In this document: positions 45,383-55,741 of the stretch, one piece after another
Layout of the letters: the number at the start of each line of letters is the position of its first letter
How positions within the stretch are numbered: position 1 is the first letter of the stretch
Source of the DNA: Gordonia paraffinivorans NBRC 108238
GTDB taxonomy: Bacteria; Actinomycetota; Actinomycetes; Mycobacteriales; Mycobacteriaceae
DNA length: 64,000 nt
Assembly (NCBI RefSeq): GCF_000344155.1
Contig: NZ_BAOQ01000011.1
Span: 1 to 64,000, forward strand
Direction: 5' to 3'
Position numbers and translations under genes: made by a program
The notes under the pieces: model-generated
What the model saw: only the letters and a program-made list of their open reading frames with translations
Told to the model about the DNA's origin: nothing
Database searches by the model: none

Positions 45383-48300
45383 GTGACCGTCGACCAGTTC
45401 CGCACCGGCTCGCAAGGCGCAGCCAACGCCGAACGCCCGACCACCACGCTCATCGATCGGCTCACGCAGGGCGAGCCCTACGCGATCAGTTTCGGCGGAC
45501 AGGGAGGCGCGTGGTTGCCCACGCTCGCCGAGCTGGTGGTCGACGCCGACCTCGAGCACCGGATCGCCAAGATCGTCGAGGCGGCCGAGCGACTCCTCGA
45601 TCCCGTCGCCGACCAGCTGGTCGTCGCGCGCGGCGACGGCTTCCACCCGCTGGCCTGGGTGCATGCCCACGACGCCGGCGAAGAGGTCCCGTCCGAGACC
45701 GCACTCGCCGACTTCACGCTCTCCGGCCCCGGCGTGCTGCTGACGCAGCTCGCCGCCGTCGAGGCGCTCCGCAAGCAGGGCCTCGACACCGCCGCGGTGC
45801 CCCCGAGCGCCGTCGTCGGCCACTCCCAGGGCTCGCTGGCCATCGACGCCGTCGGGGCCGAGGGCAACGCCGTCGAGGGCGGACAGGGGCTCCTGCTCGC
45901 GATCGCCCACCTCATCGGCGCCGCCGGCTCGCTCGTCGCCCGTCGCCGCGGGCTCGGCGTGACCACCGACGGCACCCCGATGCTCGCCGTCGCGAACGTC
46001 GCGCCCAAGCGCATCGACGAGATCCTCGCCGAGTACCGGGCCGGCCTGCACGAGGGCGACCTCGCCACCGCGCCGGTGGTCTCGATCAAGAACAGCCGCA
46101 ACGCCCTTGTGCTCTCCGGGGCCCCGCGCCACCTCGCCGGCTTCGCCGCCCTGTGCGAGCGCATCGCCGCCGACGAAGCCGACCGGCGCAAGCGCAAGCT
46201 GACCGGCGGTGCCCCGTTCTCCCCGAGGTTCGACCATCTCCAGGTCTCGGTCGCCTTCCACCACCCGGCGATGGCCGAGGCGGTCGAGCTCGTGGGCGAG
46301 TGGGCCGGCGAGTGCGGCATCGATCGCGAACTCGCCACCCGTCACGCGCAATCCATCCTGGTCGACCACGTCGACTGGGTCGGCGAGATCGACGAGGTCG
46401 TCGCCGGCGGCGCGAAGTGGATCCTCGACTTCGGTCCCGCCGACACCGCCACCCGCCTGACCGCCCCGCTCGTGCGCGGCCAGGGCGTCGGGCTGGTGCC
46501 GGCCGCGCTGCGCGTGGGCCAGCGCAACCTGTTCACCCCGGGCGGCGTCCCCGAGGTCGCCGCGCCGTGGTCGCAGTTCGCCCCCACACTCGTCGAACTG
46601 CCCGACGGCCGCACCGTCGTCGAGACCGCCTTCACCCGCCTCACCGGCCGCTCGCCGATGCTGCTGGCCGGTATGACCCCCACCACCGTGGACCCGGCGA
46701 TCGTCGCCGCGGCGGCCAACGCCGGCCACTGGGCCGAGCTCGCCGGCGGCGGCCAGGTCACCGAGGAGATCTTCGCCCGCAACATCGCCACCCTCACCGA
46801 CCTGCTCGAGCCCGGTCGCGAGGCGCAGTTCAACGCCCTGTTCCTCGACCCGTACCTGTGGAAGCTGCAGCTCGGCGGGAAGCGGCTGGTGCAGAAGGCG
46901 CGTGCGCAGGGCGCCCCGATCGACGGCGTGATCGTCTCGGCCGGCATCCCCGAGCTCGAGGACGCGGTGGCTCTGGTGGAGGAGTTCGTCGAGGCGGGTC
47001 TGCGCTTCGTCGCGTTCAAGCCGGGCACGGTCGAACAGATCCGGCAGGTCGTGCGGATCGCCGCCGAGGTCCCGCACCACCCGGTCATCGTCCAGATCGA
47101 GGGCGGCCGCGCCGGTGGCCACCACTCGTGGGAGGACCTCGACGACCTGCTGCTGGCCACCTACGGCGAGCTGCGCGCACGGCCGAACGTCGTGATCTGC
47201 GTCGGCGGCGGCATCGGCACCCCCGAACGCGCCAGCGAATACCTCACCGGCGTCTGGTCGACGGCGCACGACCACCCGGTGATGCCGCTGGACGGCATCC
47301 TCGTCGGCACCGCGGCGATGGCCACCAAGGAGGCCACCACCAACCCCGACGTCAAGAAGATGCTGGTGGAGACCGCGGGCATCGACGAGTGGATCGGCGC
47401 GGGCCACGCCACCGCCGGAATGGCCTCGGGCCGTTCGCAACTCGGCGCCGACATCCACGAGGTCGACAACGCCGCGTCGCGGTGCGGACGTCTGCTCGAC
47501 GAGGTCGCCGGCGACGCCGAGGCCGTGGCCGCGCGCCGCGACGAGATCATCGCGGCGATGGCCGTCACCGCCAAGCCGTACTTCGGCGACGTCGAGACCA
47601 TGACCTACCGCCAGTGGCTCGAGCGCTACGCGACCCTGGCCGTGGGCGACGCGCACGGCGACCACCTGCCGTGGGCCGACATCACCTGGCAGCAGCGGTT
47701 CGTCGAGATGCTGCAGCGCACCGAGGCCCGCATGCACCCGCAGGACTCCGGGCCCATCCCGACGATGTTCGCCGACATCTCGACCACCGACGACCCGCAT
47801 GCCGCGATCGACGCGCTGGGCAGCGTCTACCCCGAGATCGACACCGACATCCTGCATCCGGCCGACGTCGCGTTCTTCTTCGAGCTCTGCCGCACGCCGG
47901 GCAAGCCCGTCAACTTCGTCCCGGTCATCGACAAGGACGTGCGCCGCTGGTGGCGCAGCGACTCGCTGTGGCAGGCACACGATCCGCGCTACAGCGCCGA
48001 CGAGGTCTGCATCATCCCCGGCCCGGTGGCCGTCGCCGGCATCACCCGCGTCGACGAGCCGGTCGGCGAACTCCTCGACCGCTTCGAGGCCCGGGTCGTC
48101 ACCGACCTGAAGACCGCGGGCGAGCGCCCGGTGCCCGTCGCCTCGCGTCATCGCGCGGGTCGCGTGGACGAGGTCGGCGCGTTGACCGCCGTCATCGAAT
48201 CCGCCGACGTGAGCTGGGCCGGCCGCATCGTGCCGAACCCGATCGCGCTGCTCGGCGACGTCGACCGCTGGACCGCCGTCGCGCCGGAGCGTGCCGAGCA

Positions 48301-51300
48301 CGCCCCCACCGGTGCCGTTCTCGAACAGACCGCGTCCGAGGGCGACTCCGTCCGCTTCGACCTCGTCGTCCCGATCTCCGGTGCGTCCGTGCGCATCCCG
48401 ATCGTGGCCGGCGCGGGGGTCCGCGACGGCGGCGCGCCGATCGTCGGCCTCGACGACGCGTCGGCCGCGATGCGCGAGATCCTCACCGTCGCCGCCGGCG
48501 GGTCGCTGGCCGAGGTGACCGACGGCGTCGCGACCACCACCATCACCTGGCAGCCCGACTCGGTGGCCGATCACGCCTCGGTGACCGGGTTCTCGCTGCC
48601 GGCGCACCTGCGTCCCACGACCCCGACCGAGCCCTTCGGGTTCGCCGTCCCCGACACCCTGGTCGGCGCCTGCTGGCCGAGCGTGTTCAGCGTCATCGGC
48701 GCCGCCCGCACCGACGCCGGAACCCCGGTCGTCGAGGGTCTGCTCGATCTGGTCCACCTCGATCACGCCATCCACGTGACCGGCGAGATCCCCACCGAGG
48801 TCACCGATCTGACCGTGACCGCGCGCACGGGCGCGGTCCACGACTCCGAGGTCGGCCGGGTCATCGAGGTCTCGGTCGAGATCGTCGGCGAGGCCGGGCC
48901 GGTCGCGACGCTCGAGGAGCGCTTCGCGATCCGCGGTCGCCTCGGCGATGCCGAACTGACCGCCCCGCTGCGGGCCGGCGGCGCGCTCGACGACGAGCGT
49001 TCGGCCACCCGCAAGCTGCTGCGCACCGCCACCATCACCGCGCCGAGCCGCATGAACGGCTTCGCCGTGGTCTCCGGCGACCGCAACCCGATCCACACCG
49101 ATGCCTCGGCGGCGAAGCTGGCCGGTCTCGGCGACCCGATCGTGCACGGGATGTGGCTGTCGGCGGCGGCCCAGCAGGTCGTCACCGCGACGGATGCGAA
49201 GAACCCGATCCCGTCGCCGCGTCCGCTGGTCGGCTGGACCGCCCGCTACCTCGGCATGGTGCGCCTCGGCGACACCATCACCGTGCGCGTCGACCGCGTC
49301 GGCCTCGACAAGGGCCGCGAGGTCGTCGAGGTCAGCGCCAAGGTCGGCGACGACCTCGTCATGAGCGCCACCGGCCTGCTCGCCGCGCCGCGCACCGTCT
49401 ACGCGTTCCCGGGCCAGGGCATCCAGACCAAGGGGATGGGGCTCGACGCCCGCTCGCGGTCCAAGGCCGCGCGCGACATCTGGGACCGGGCCGACAAGCA
49501 CACCCGCAAGGCGCTGGGCTTCTCGATCCTCGCCGTCGTCCGCGACAACCCGACCAAGCTCGTCGCCAACGGCACCACCTACCAGCACCCGGACGGCGTG
49601 CTGTACCTGACGCAGTTCACCCAGGTGGCCATGGCCACCCTGGGTGTCGCGCAGATCGCCGAGCTCAAGGAGGCCGGCGGCTTCGTCGAGGGCGCGATCA
49701 CCTGCGGCCACTCGGTCGGCGAGTACAACGCACTCGCCGCGTGCGCCGGAGTGCTCCCGCTCGAGGCCGTCCTCGAGGTCGTGTTCCAGCGCGGCGAGGC
49801 GATGCACCACCTGGTGCCGCGCGACGAGCAGGGCCGCAGCAACTACCGGATGGCGGCCATCCGCCCGAGCCAGTTCGGCCTGGCCGACGCCGAGGTCACC
49901 GACTTCGTGTCCGGTCTCGGCGAGCAGGTCGGCGAGTTCCTGGAGGTCGTCAACCTCAACCTCCTCGGGTCGCAGTACGCGATCGCCGGCACCGTCCGCG
50001 GGCTGAAGGCGCTCGAGGCGGAGATCGACCGCCGCCGTGCCGAATTCGGCGGCAAGCGGGCGTTCATCCTCATCCCGGGCATCGACGTCCCGTTCCACTC
50101 GACCGTGCTGCGCGCGGGTGTGCCGGAGTTCCGACACAAGCTCGAGGACCTGCTGCCGCATGAGATCGACGCCGACGTCCTCGTCGGGCGCTACATCCCT
50201 AACCTGGTGCCGCGCCTGTTCAATCTCGGACGCGACTTCGTCGAGGAGATCGCGGCTCTGGTGCCGTCGGATCCGCTGAACGAGGTCCTCGCCGACTGGG
50301 ACTCCTGGGCCGCCGAGCCCGCCCGGCTGGCGCGCGTGATCCTGATCGAGCTGCTGGCCTGGCAGTTCGCCAGCCCGGTGCGCTGGATCGAGACCCAGGA
50401 CCTGCTGTTCAGCGGCCCGGAGCGCAACGGCCTGGGCGTGCAGCGCTTCGTCGAGATCGGCCTGAAGGGTGCGCCGACGCTGGCCGGCCTGGCGACCAAC
50501 ACCCTCAAGCTCGACGACTACGCCTCGGCCACCACGGAGGTCGTCAACGTCGAACGCGACTCGGACGTGATCCTGGCCAAGGACGCCGGACACGAGCCCG
50601 ACGAGGAGATCGCCGCCCCGGCAGAGGAGTCCGCCCCCGCAGACGCCGCCGAAGCCGCGGCCCCGGCCCCGGCCGCCCCGGCACCCGCCGCGGCCGCACC
50701 CGCGGGCGGGCCCCGTCCCGACGACATCGCCTTCACCCCGTCGGACGCGGTGAAGTCCGTCATCGCGCTGTGGACCAAGATGCGCGTCGATCAGATCGGC
50801 TCCGCCGACACCATCGAGGCGCTGTGCGACGGCGTGTCCTCACGCCGCAACCAGCTGCTGCTCGACATCGGCGGCGAGCTCGGGCTCGGCGCCATCGACG
50901 GCGCCGCCGAGGCCGACATGGTCGCCCTGTCGACGACCGTGGAATCCCTTGCGCGCGGCTATCGCCCGCTCGGCGCGGTCCTCACCGACGCCGTCAGCGA
51001 CCAGATCCGCAAGGTGCTCGGCCCGCTGGGCAAGCGCCAGAACTACATCACCGACCGGGTGAGCAACGTCTGGCAGCTCGGGCCGGGCTGGGGACTGCAC
51101 ACCACCGTCGCGCTCGCCCTCGGCACCCGTGAGGGCGCCTCGGTGCGCGGGGAGGCACTGGGCAACCTGCTCGACGGTCCGGTCGCCAACGCCGACGCAC
51201 TCGACGCGCTCATCGACCGGGCGGTCACCGCGGTCGGCGCCCAGAAGGGCATCGCCGTGAGCAAGCCCGCCGGCGACACCGGCGCCGGCGCAACGGTCGA

Positions 51301-54300
51301 CGCGGCCGCGCTGGGAGAGTTCACCGAGCAGATCACCGGACGTTCCGGCGCCCTGGCGTCGGCGGCGTACACCATCCTGGAGAAGCTGGGCCTGGCCGAG
51401 ACCGCAGATCTCGCCGAGGTCGCCGGCGATCCGAACGCCGAGATCGCCGAGCTGGTGAGCGCCGAGCTGGGCGCCGACTGGGCCCGCACGGTCGCACCCG
51501 CCTTCGACTCCGCCAAGGTCGTGCTCGTCGACGACCGGTGGGCCACCGCCCGCGAGGACCTCGTCCGGCTCTGGCTGACCGACGCCCACGAGGTCGAGGA
51601 CGACTTCGAGGAGATCGTCGCCCGCTTCGTCGCCGCCGGCGCCACCGTCGCCGACCACGCCACCTGGTGGCAGGGCAAGGCGCTGTCGTCCGGGAACGCC
51701 GTGCACGCACGCCTCTTCGAGGCCATCGCGCAGGCCGCCGAGGACAGCGGGAAGGGCGTCTACAGCGGCGAGATCGCCGTCGTCACCGGTGCCAGCAAGG
51801 GATCGATCGCCTCGGGCGTCGTCGCCGGCCTGCTCGCCGGAGGCGCCACGGTCATCGCGACGACCTCGCGGCTGGACTCCGAGCGGCTCGCGTTCTACAA
51901 GAAGCTCTACCGCGAGAACGCCCGCACCGGCGCCGCGCTGTGGATCGCCCCGGCCAACATGGCGTCCTACGCCGACGTCGACGACCTGGTCGCCTGGGTC
52001 GCGGGGGAGCAGACCGAGAACCTCGGCGGCACCACCGCGGTCGTCAAGCCGGCGATGAAGCCGACCATGCTCTTCCCGTTCGCCGCCCCGCGAGTGGCCG
52101 GCGACCTCACCGAGGCCGGTGCCCGCGCCGAGCTGGAGATGAAGGTCCTGCTGTGGTCGGTCGAGCGGCTCATCGCAGGCCTGGCCGACGCCCACTCCGA
52201 CCACGACATCGCCGCACGCCTGCACGTCGTGCTGCCCGGCTCGCCCAACCGCGGCATGTTCGGCGGCGACGGCGCGTACGGCGAGAGCAAGGCGGCCCTC
52301 GACGCGCTGGTCCAGCGCTGGTCGGCCGAGGAGTCGTGGGGCTCGAAGACCACGCTGGCCCACGCCCTCATCGGCTGGGTCCGCGGCACCGGACTCATGG
52401 GCCACAACGACGGCATGGTCGAGGCGGTCGAGGCCGCGGGAGTGCGCACCTGGAGCACCGACGAGATGGCCGCGAACCTGCTGACGCTGTGCACCCCCGA
52501 GCAGCGTGCCGCCGCGGTCGACGCGCCGATTCTCGCCGACTTCACCGGCGGGCTCGACGCCTCCACCGACCTCAAGGCGCTCGCCGCGACCGCAGCCGCG
52601 GCCGCGGAGAAGGCCGAGGACGACGCCGAGACACCGGAGCAGGCCACCGTGGCCGCGCTCCCGGCCCCGGCTCGCGCCCCGCGCGCCCTGCGCCCGCAGT
52701 GGCCGTCGATCAGCGCGCGGCCCGAGGACCTGGTGGTCATCGTCGGAGCCGGCGAGCTCGGGCCGTACGGTTCGGCCCGCACCCGCTTCGAGATGGAGGT
52801 CGACGAGAAGCTCTCGGCCGCAGGTGTTCTCGAACTCGCGTGGAACACCGGCCTGATCCACTGGGATTCGGCCCCGAAGCCCGGCTGGTACGACACCGAG
52901 ACCGGTGACCCGGTGCCGGAGAGCGAGATCGCCGAGCGGTACCACGACGAGGTCGTCGAGCGTTGCGGCATCCGCCGCTACGAGGACGACGGCGCGATGG
53001 TCGACAACACCTCGCCGCTGCTCACCTCGGTGTTCCTCGACGAGGACCTCACCTTCACGGTGAACTCCGAGGCCGAGGCGCGCGCCTTCGCGGCCGCGAA
53101 CCCGGAGAAGACCCGGATCGCCCAGACCGCCGACGGCGACTGGCAGGTCACCCGCCTGGCGGGCACGGAGATCCGTGTGCCGCGCCGGTTCTCGCTCTCG
53201 CGCACCGTCGGCGGTCAGATCCCGACCGGCTTCGACCCGGTGCGCTGGGGCGTGAGCCCGGACATGGTCGAGTCGATCGACCGGGTCGCGCTGTGGAACC
53301 TCGTCGCCACCGTCGACGCGTTCCTGTCGTCGGGCTTCACCCCGAGCGAGCTGATGCGCTGGGTGCACCCGGGCCTGGTCGCCAACACGCAGGGCACCGG
53401 CATGGGCGGCATGGCCTCGATGCGGGACCTGTACATTAACACCCTGCTCGGCGAGGCCAACGCCAACGACATCCTGCAGGAGGCCCTGCCGAACATCGTT
53501 GCCGCACATGTCGTCCAGTCCTACGTCGGCTCCTACGGCGCGATGATCCACCCGGTCGCGGCCTGCGCCACGGCGGCGGTGTCGGTCGAGGAGGGCGTCG
53601 ACAAGATCCGGCTCGGCAAGGCGCTGTTCGCGGTGGCCGGCGGGTTCGACGACCTCGGCATCGAGGGCATCGTCGGCTTCGGCGCGATGTCGGCGACCGC
53701 CGAGTCGGCGAAGATGTCCGAACGCGGAATCGACGACCGCCGGTTCTCGCGGGCCAACGACCGGCGTCGCGGCGGCTTCGTCGAATCGCAGGGCGGCGGA
53801 ACGATTCTCCTCGCCCGCGGCGACGTGGCCGCGCAGATGGGCCTGCCGGTCCTCGGCGTGGTCGCGTGGGCGCAGAGTTTCGGCGACGGTGTGCACACCT
53901 CGATCCCGGCCCCGGGTCTCGGTGCCCTGGGCGCGGCACGCGGCGCCCAGTCCTCGCCGCTGGCCACCGCGCTCGCATCGCTCGGTGTGTCCGCCGACGA
54001 CGTCGCCGTGGTCTCCAAGCACGACACCTCGACGAAGGCCAACGACCCCAACGAATCCGAGCTGCACGAGCGTCTCGCCGACGCCATCGGCCGCAGCAAG
54101 GGCGCGCCGTTGTTCGTCGTGTCGCAGAAGTCGCTCACCGGTCACGCCAAGGGCGGTGCCGCCGCCTTCCAGCTGATCGGACTGTGCCAGATGCTGCGCG
54201 ACGGCGTCGTCCCGCCGAACCGGAGCCTCGACTGCGTCGACGACCAGATGCAGGAGTACCCGCATCTGGTGTGGCCGCGCGAGACCCTGCGGCTGGGGGA

Positions 54301-54646
54301 GCGGTTCCCGCTCAAGGCGGGCCTGCTCACCAGCCTCGGCTTCGGTCACGTGTCCGGGCTCATCGCGGTGGTGCATCCGGAGGCCTTCATCGCCTCCCTC
54401 GCCCCCGAGGAGCGCGAGTCCTACCGCACGCGCGCCGCGGAGCGGGAACGCCAGGGCCACCAGCGCTTCCTGCAGACGCTCTGCGGCGGCGAGCCGGCCT
54501 ACCAGCGTCCGCCGAACCGCCGGTTCGACGAGTCGGTCGACGAGCACGACGCCGAGGCGGGCCTGCTGCTCGACCCGCGGGTCAGGTTGTCCGAGTCCGA
54601 CGTCTACCGTCCGGCGGATGCCGTCGGCGCCGACGAGCGATCGTGA
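45383..54646 (+). CDS. fas: Type I fatty acid synthase
   Basis: A 3087-residue multifunctional enzyme, homologue of Rv2524c, that makes the C16-C26 acyl-CoAs used for phospholipids and as mycolic acid primers. Domain order follows the mycobacterial enzyme. Acetyltransferase: GHSQGS near 147. FMN enoyl reductase: LAGMTPTTVDP near 430. Hot-dog dehydratase: SGDRNPIHTD near 1231. Malonyl/palmitoyl transferase: GHSVGEYNA near 1441. After an Ala/Pro linker (about 1750-1775) comes the ACP, with the phosphopantetheine serine in GVSSRRNQ near 1817. Ketoreductase: VTGASKGS near 2134 with YGESKAA. Ketosynthase: Cys near 2728 in AACATAAVS, His in KHDTSTKAND and His in LTGHAKGG. The GTG at 45383 has AGAGGAG upstream. 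acpS follows after 23 bp. Confidence 0.98.
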   Translation: MTVDQFRTGSQGAANAERPTTTLIDRLTQGEPYAISFGGQGGAWLPTLAELVVDADLEHRIAKIVEAAERLLDPVADQLVVARGDGFHPLAWVHAHDAGEEVPSETALADFTLSGPGVLLTQLAAVEALRKQGLDTAAVPPSAVVGHSQGSLAIDAVGAEGNAVEGGQGLLLAIAHLIGAAGSLVARRRGLGVTTDGTPMLAVANVAPKRIDEILAEYRAGLHEGDLATAPVVSIKNSRNALVLSGAPRHLAGFAALCERIAADEADRRKRKLTGGAPFSPRFDHLQVSVAFHHPAMAEAVELVGEWAGECGIDRELATRHAQSILVDHVDWVGEIDEVVAGGAKWILDFGPADTATRLTAPLVRGQGVGLVPAALRVGQRNLFTPGGVPEVAAPWSQFAPTLVELPDGRTVVETAFTRLTGRSPMLLAGMTPTTVDPAIVAAAANAGHWAELAGGGQVTEEIFARNIATLTDLLEPGREAQFNALFLDPYLWKLQLGGKRLVQKARAQGAPIDGVIVSAGIPELEDAVALVEEFVEAGLRFVAFKPGTVEQIRQVVRIAAEVPHHPVIVQIEGGRAGGHHSWEDLDDLLLATYGELRARPNVVICVGGGIGTPERASEYLTGVWSTAHDHPVMPLDGILVGTAAMATKEATTNPDVKKMLVETAGIDEWIGAGHATAGMASGRSQLGADIHEVDNAASRCGRLLDEVAGDAEAVAARRDEIIAAMAVTAKPYFGDVETMTYRQWLERYATLAVGDAHGDHLPWADITWQQRFVEMLQRTEARMHPQDSGPIPTMFADISTTDDPHAAIDALGSVYPEIDTDILHPADVAFFFELCRTPGKPVNFVPVIDKDVRRWWRSDSLWQAHDPRYSADEVCIIPGPVAVAGITRVDEPVGELLDRFEARVVTDLKTAGERPVPVASRHRAGRVDEVGALTAVIESADVSWAGRIVPNPIALLGDVDRWTAVAPERAEHAPTGAVLEQTASEGDSVRFDLVVPISGASVRIPIVAGAGVRDGGAPIVGLDDASAAMREILTVAAGGSLAEVTDGVATTTITWQPDSVADHASVTGFSLPAHLRPTTPTEPFGFAVPDTLVGACWPSVFSVIGAARTDAGTPVVEGLLDLVHLDHAIHVTGEIPTEVTDLTVTARTGAVHDSEVGRVIEVSVEIVGEAGPVATLEERFAIRGRLGDAELTAPLRAGGALDDERSATRKLLRTATITAPSRMNGFAVVSGDRNPIHTDASAAKLAGLGDPIVHGMWLSAAAQQVVTATDAKNPIPSPRPLVGWTARYLGMVRLGDTITVRVDRVGLDKGREVVEVSAKVGDDLVMSATGLLAAPRTVYAFPGQGIQTKGMGLDARSRSKAARDIWDRADKHTRKALGFSILAVVRDNPTKLVANGTTYQHPDGVLYLTQFTQVAMATLGVAQIAELKEAGGFVEGAITCGHSVGEYNALAACAGVLPLEAVLEVVFQRGEAMHHLVPRDEQGRSNYRMAAIRPSQFGLADAEVTDFVSGLGEQVGEFLEVVNLNLLGSQYAIAGTVRGLKALEAEIDRRRAEFGGKRAFILIPGIDVPFHSTVLRAGVPEFRHKLEDLLPHEIDADVLVGRYIPNLVPRLFNLGRDFVEEIAALVPSDPLNEVLADWDSWAAEPARLARVILIELLAWQFASPVRWIETQDLLFSGPERNGLGVQRFVEIGLKGAPTLAGLATNTLKLDDYASATTEVVNVERDSDVILAKDAGHEPDEEIAAPAEESAPADAAEAAAPAPAAPAPAAAAPAGGPRPDDIAFTPSDAVKSVIALWTKMRVDQIGSADTIEALCDGVSSRRNQLLLDIGGELGLGAIDGAAEADMVALSTTVESLARGYRPLGAVLTDAVSDQIRKVLGPLGKRQNYITDRVSNVWQLGPGWGLHTTVALALGTREGASVRGEALGNLLDGPVANADALDALIDRAVTAVGAQKGIAVSKPAGDTGAGATVDAAALGEFTEQITGRSGALASAAYTILEKLGLAETADLAEVAGDPNAEIAELVSAELGADWARTVAPAFDSAKVVLVDDRWATAREDLVRLWLTDAHEVEDDFEEIVARFVAAGATVADHATWWQGKALSSGNAVHARLFEAIAQAAEDSGKGVYSGEIAVVTGASKGSIASGVVAGLLAGGATVIATTSRLDSERLAFYKKLYRENARTGAALWIAPANMASYADVDDLVAWVAGEQTENLGGTTAVVKPAMKPTMLFPFAAPRVAGDLTEAGARAELEMKVLLWSVERLIAGLADAHSDHDIAARLHVVLPGSPNRGMFGGDGAYGESKAALDALVQRWSAEESWGSKTTLAHALIGWVRGTGLMGHNDGMVEAVEAAGVRTWSTDEMAANLLTLCTPEQRAAAVDAPILADFTGGLDASTDLKALAATAAAAAEKAEDDAETPEQATVAALPAPARAPRALRPQWPSISARPEDLVVIVGAGELGPYGSARTRFEMEVDEKLSAAGVLELAWNTGLIHWDSAPKPGWYDTETGDPVPESEIAERYHDEVVERCGIRRYEDDGAMVDNTSPLLTSVFLDEDLTFTVNSEAEARAFAAANPEKTRIAQTADGDWQVTRLAGTEIRVPRRFSLSRTVGGQIPTGFDPVRWGVSPDMVESIDRVALWNLVATVDAFLSSGFTPSELMRWVHPGLVANTQGTGMGGMASMRDLYINTLLGEANANDILQEALPNIVAAHVVQSYVGSYGAMIHPVAACATAAVSVEEGVDKIRLGKALFAVAGGFDDLGIEGIVGFGAMSATAESAKMSERGIDDRRFSRANDRRRGGFVESQGGGTILLARGDVAAQMGLPVLGVVAWAQSFGDGVHTSIPAPGLGALGAARGAQSSPLATALASLGVSADDVAVVSKHDTSTKANDPNESELHERLADAIGRSKGAPLFVVSQKSLTGHAKGGAAAFQLIGLCQMLRDGVVPPNRSLDCVDDQMQEYPHLVWPRETLRLGERFPLKAGLLTSLGFGHVSGLIAVVHPEAFIASLAPEERESYRTRAAERERQGHQRFLQTLCGGEPAYQRPPNRRFDESVDEHDAEAGLLLDPRVRLSESDVYRPADAVGADERS

Positions 54647-54669
54647 CGGACGGCGACCGTACAGCGGAG

Positions 54670-55062
54670 ATGAGCGTTCTCGGAGTCGGGATCGACATCG
54701 TGTCGATCCCGGAGTTCGCCGAGCAGCTCCGGCAGCCGGGTACGACGTTCGCCGACCGGTTCACGGTCGGCGAACGTCGGGACTCGGCGGCCGGGACCGG
54801 CGACGACGCACGGCATCTCGCCGCCCGCTGGGCGGCCAAGGAGGCCGTGATCAAGGCCTGGTCGGTGAGTCGCTTCTCCCGGTCGCCCCTGCTGCCGCAG
54901 ATCCGGCACAGCGACATCGAGGTCGTCACCGACACCTGGGGGCGGCCCGCCGTCCGCGTGTCGGGCGAGGTCGGAGACCACCTGCGCGACACCGTGATCC
55001 ATGTGTCGCTGACCCACGACGGCGACACCGCCGCCGCGGTGGCCATCCTCGAGGGCCATTAG
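54670..55062 (+). CDS. acpS: Holo-[acyl carrier protein] synthase AcpS
   Basis: A 130-residue phosphopantetheinyl transferase, homologue of Rv2523c, which activates the ACP domain of the adjacent Fas. Magnesium ligands are D9 in GVGIDIVSIPEF and E58 in WAAKEAVIKAW. The C-terminal IHVSLTHDGDTAAAVAI is typical. I choose the ATG at 54670 because it aligns with the family N-terminus and gives the usual length. An in-frame GTG at 54643 overlaps the fas stop (GTGA) and would add nine residues with translational coupling, so it remains possible. Confidence 0.94.
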   Translation: MSVLGVGIDIVSIPEFAEQLRQPGTTFADRFTVGERRDSAAGTGDDARHLAARWAAKEAVIKAWSVSRFSRSPLLPQIRHSDIEVVTDTWGRPAVRVSGEVGDHLRDTVIHVSLTHDGDTAAAVAILEGH

Positions 55063-55083
55063 GGCGGTCAGGTCCGGCTCGGG

Positions 55084-55716
55084 TCAGCTCGTGACCTGCG
55101 TCGACTCCTCGAGGAGCAGGTAGCCGGCGAGCATCCGCTTCAGCTCGGCGACGGTCTCCTCGTGGTCGTGACCGTCCTGCACCGAGAAGCTCAGCAGCGA
55201 GTACGCGGTGTGGACGAGCACCTGCGACATCATCTCGCGGCGCTCACGCTGGGAAGGCGTGAGCGGCGCGAGCATCCGCGCGACCTGCGCGGCGAGCACC
55301 CGCTCGTTCTCCGACGCGGTCGCCCGCGTGGCCGGCGTCGACTGGACCGCGAGCCACACCGCCCGCCGCGACGGGTCGGTGCGCCACAGCGCGGCGAGGT
55401 GATCGAGGAACTTCTCGAGCAGGCTCGGCCACTCCAGCGACGGCACCTCGTTGGCGAAGGCGGTGAGCTCCTCGCGGACGTTGACGGTGTCCTGCCGGTC
55501 GAGCTCGCAGACGATCACGTACTTGTTGGCGAAGTACTGGTAGAGGGTTCCGATCGGGACCTCGGCCCGCGCCGCGATCTCCTCACACGTCAACGACTCG
55601 AACCCGACCTCGACGAGCAACTCGCGCGCGGCGTTGAGCATCGCCTGGAACTTGCGCCTGCTGCGCTCCTGGGTGGGTCGCTTACGCGGGACCAGTGGTT
55701 CGGTCGACCCCGTCAT
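55084..55716 (-). CDS. TetR-family transcriptional regulator
   Basis: A 210-residue repressor-type protein. The helix-turn-helix is at about residues 44-66 (LTCEEIAARAEVPIGTLYQY, then FANKYVIV), and the C-terminal ligand domain is divergent. The basic N-terminus PRKRPTQERSRRKF is typical of regulators that wrap the DNA. It lies 25 bp downstream of bcp in the same direction, so the two probably share a transcript, and it is convergent with acpS. It is not obviously FasR, which is encoded elsewhere in M. tuberculosis. A role in fatty acid or peroxide control is possible from position only. Confidence 0.88.
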   Translation of the reverse strand: MTGSTEPLVPRKRPTQERSRRKFQAMLNAARELLVEVGFESLTCEEIAARAEVPIGTLYQYFANKYVIVCELDRQDTVNVREELTAFANEVPSLEWPSLLEKFLDHLAALWRTDPSRRAVWLAVQSTPATRATASENERVLAAQVARMLAPLTPSQRERREMMSQVLVHTAYSLLSFSVQDGHDHEETVAELKRMLAGYLLLEESTQVTS

Positions 55717-55741
55717 GGTTCTCGCTCACCGACTCCGCGGG

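Noticed and set aside
45193..50163. 1656-residue plus-strand frame overlapping fas
   Set aside because: It is an off-frame translation of fas, extremely Arg-rich with no recognisable motif.
45152..50593. 1813-residue open frame on the minus strand opposite fas
   Set aside because: It is the antisense of fas. The Arg/Gly/Asp-rich translation has no domain, and such long shadows are normal at this GC content.
50840..54547. 1235-residue minus-strand frame opposite the second half of fas
   Set aside because: It is an antisense shadow. The real coding frame contains the ACP, KR and KS motifs.
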